DNA of 14,551 bases from an uncultured Selenomonadaceae bacterium (lineage in GTDB: Bacteria > Bacillota > Negativicutes > Selenomonadales > Selenomonadaceae), in assembly GCA_902782705.1 (NCBI GenBank), contig CACZOL010000128.1, positions 1 to 14,551 of the forward strand. Direction: 5' to 3'. Within the stretch, counting starts at the first letter, position 1. Each line of letters begins with the position of its first letter. A program made the translations under genes and the position numbers. Below are positions 14,179 to 14,551 of the stretch, one piece after another. The notes beneath the pieces were generated by a model, which made no database searches, was not told the origin of the DNA, and worked only from the letters and a program-made list of their open reading frames with translations.

Positions 14179-14551
14179 GATTCGTCACCCCCCGAATCTG
14201 CCAGTCGATCTTTTCCAGCAAGGCGTCGTCGCTGATGGCTTCCTCCGCGCCGCAGCGCAGGACTCCCTGATTGTCATACAGCGGCCCCATAAAAATCAGC
14301 TTTTGGTTTTGGTAAAGAAACTCGTGATGCAGCGCGTCGAGCCGCGTCCTCATTTCATCCGTGACTGCCGGCGAAAATTCCGTCAGCGCCACCGCGTCCC
14401 GTTCGACGCCGATCCAATGGTTCTTGACGGCGTTCAGCTCGCCTTTCAGGTAGCGGCGGAGAATGTCATCGTAATAGAGGTCCCAACGGCAGCGGATCGA
14501 GGCGAGGCCGTGGGTCAATCCTTCGGGAATCGGCGCGTTGTAAGCGATGAA
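14171..14551 (-). CDS. BMP-family (PnrA-like) periplasmic binding protein, C-terminal part
   Basis: Only the last 126 residues are visible; the frame is open to the window edge, so the start lies beyond 14551. The visible part begins FIAYNAPIPEGLTHG and runs through SIRCRWDLYYDDILRRYLKGEL. It ends with the pattern MGPLYDNQGVLRCGAEEAISDDALLEKIDWQ-I-R-G-V, read here in pieces: G-P-x-x-D-N-x-G, then a short helix, then D-W-x-x-x-G-V. That ending is characteristic of BMP/Med-type substrate-binding lipoproteins, which bind nucleosides or related compounds in several bacteria. It precedes the hybrid kinase and overlaps it by 8 bases, so the two are very probably co-transcribed and coupled. The family usually serves ABC importers; here its first downstream partner is a sensor kinase, so a sensing role is an inference. 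Signal peptide and ligand site cannot be examined. Confidence 0.75.
   Translation of the reverse strand, partial: FIAYNAPIPEGLTHGLASIRCRWDLYYDDILRRYLKGELNAVKNHWIGVERDAVALTEFSPAVTDEMRTRLDALHHEFLYQNQKLIFMGPLYDNQGVLRCGAEEAISDDALLEKIDWQIRGVTNLE

Overview
The window looks like a chromosomal segment from a GC-rich, diderm member of the Firmicutes, most likely the Negativicutes (Selenomonas/Mitsuokella/Megasphaera-like); this placement is inferred from gene content and protein style. The left end has the Firmicutes-type division cluster order, including a DUF881 protein and Sbp (DUF1290) upstream of ftsZ. These sit next to stand-alone periplasmic binding proteins and Cache-type receptors, with GTG/TTG starts and no sporulation genes in view.

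Positions 1-5931 are a dcw (division and cell wall) segment on the + strand: the 3' end of murG, then murC, ddl, ftsQ/divIB, a DUF881 gene, sbp and ftsZ. murC/ddl and DUF881/sbp overlap by 4 bases, which suggests translational coupling. A good sigma-A-type promoter (4627-4655) gives ftsZ its own transcription start, and a strong intrinsic terminator (5905-5931) ends the block. murB and ftsA, which flank these genes in Bacillus subtilis, are absent here.

Positions 5932-9354 hold two units. The first is a solitary iron-type solute-binding protein (6074-7096) with no permease or ATPase beside it and a 15-bp palindrome upstream. The second is a divergent pair made of a LytTR response regulator (- strand, 7154-7873) and an AgrC-like polytopic histidine kinase (+ strand, 7966-9312). 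Hairpin terminators at 7112-7146 and 9325-9354 separate the convergent neighbours.

Positions 9355-14551 are all on the - strand and read right to left: the 3' end of a BMP-family (PnrA-like) periplasmic binding protein, a large hybrid histidine kinase (Cache-like sensor, HisKA, HATPase, REC, Hpt) overlapping it by 8 bases, and a dCache methyl-accepting chemotaxis protein. Between the kinase and the receptor lies an array of four 12-bp near-palindromes (GYCGT-NN-ACGRC) at 20-21 bp spacing, just upstream of the predicted -35 of the chemoreceptor gene. This array is the most unusual DNA structure in the window. It could be a multi-site operator, or a nested hairpin terminator of the kinase gene.

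The left third therefore makes peptidoglycan precursors and the division ring. The rest is a cluster of surface sensing proteins (two binding proteins, two histidine kinases, one response regulator, one chemoreceptor) whose ligands cannot be read from the sequence. No tRNA, rRNA, CRISPR array, insertion sequence or phage gene was seen.
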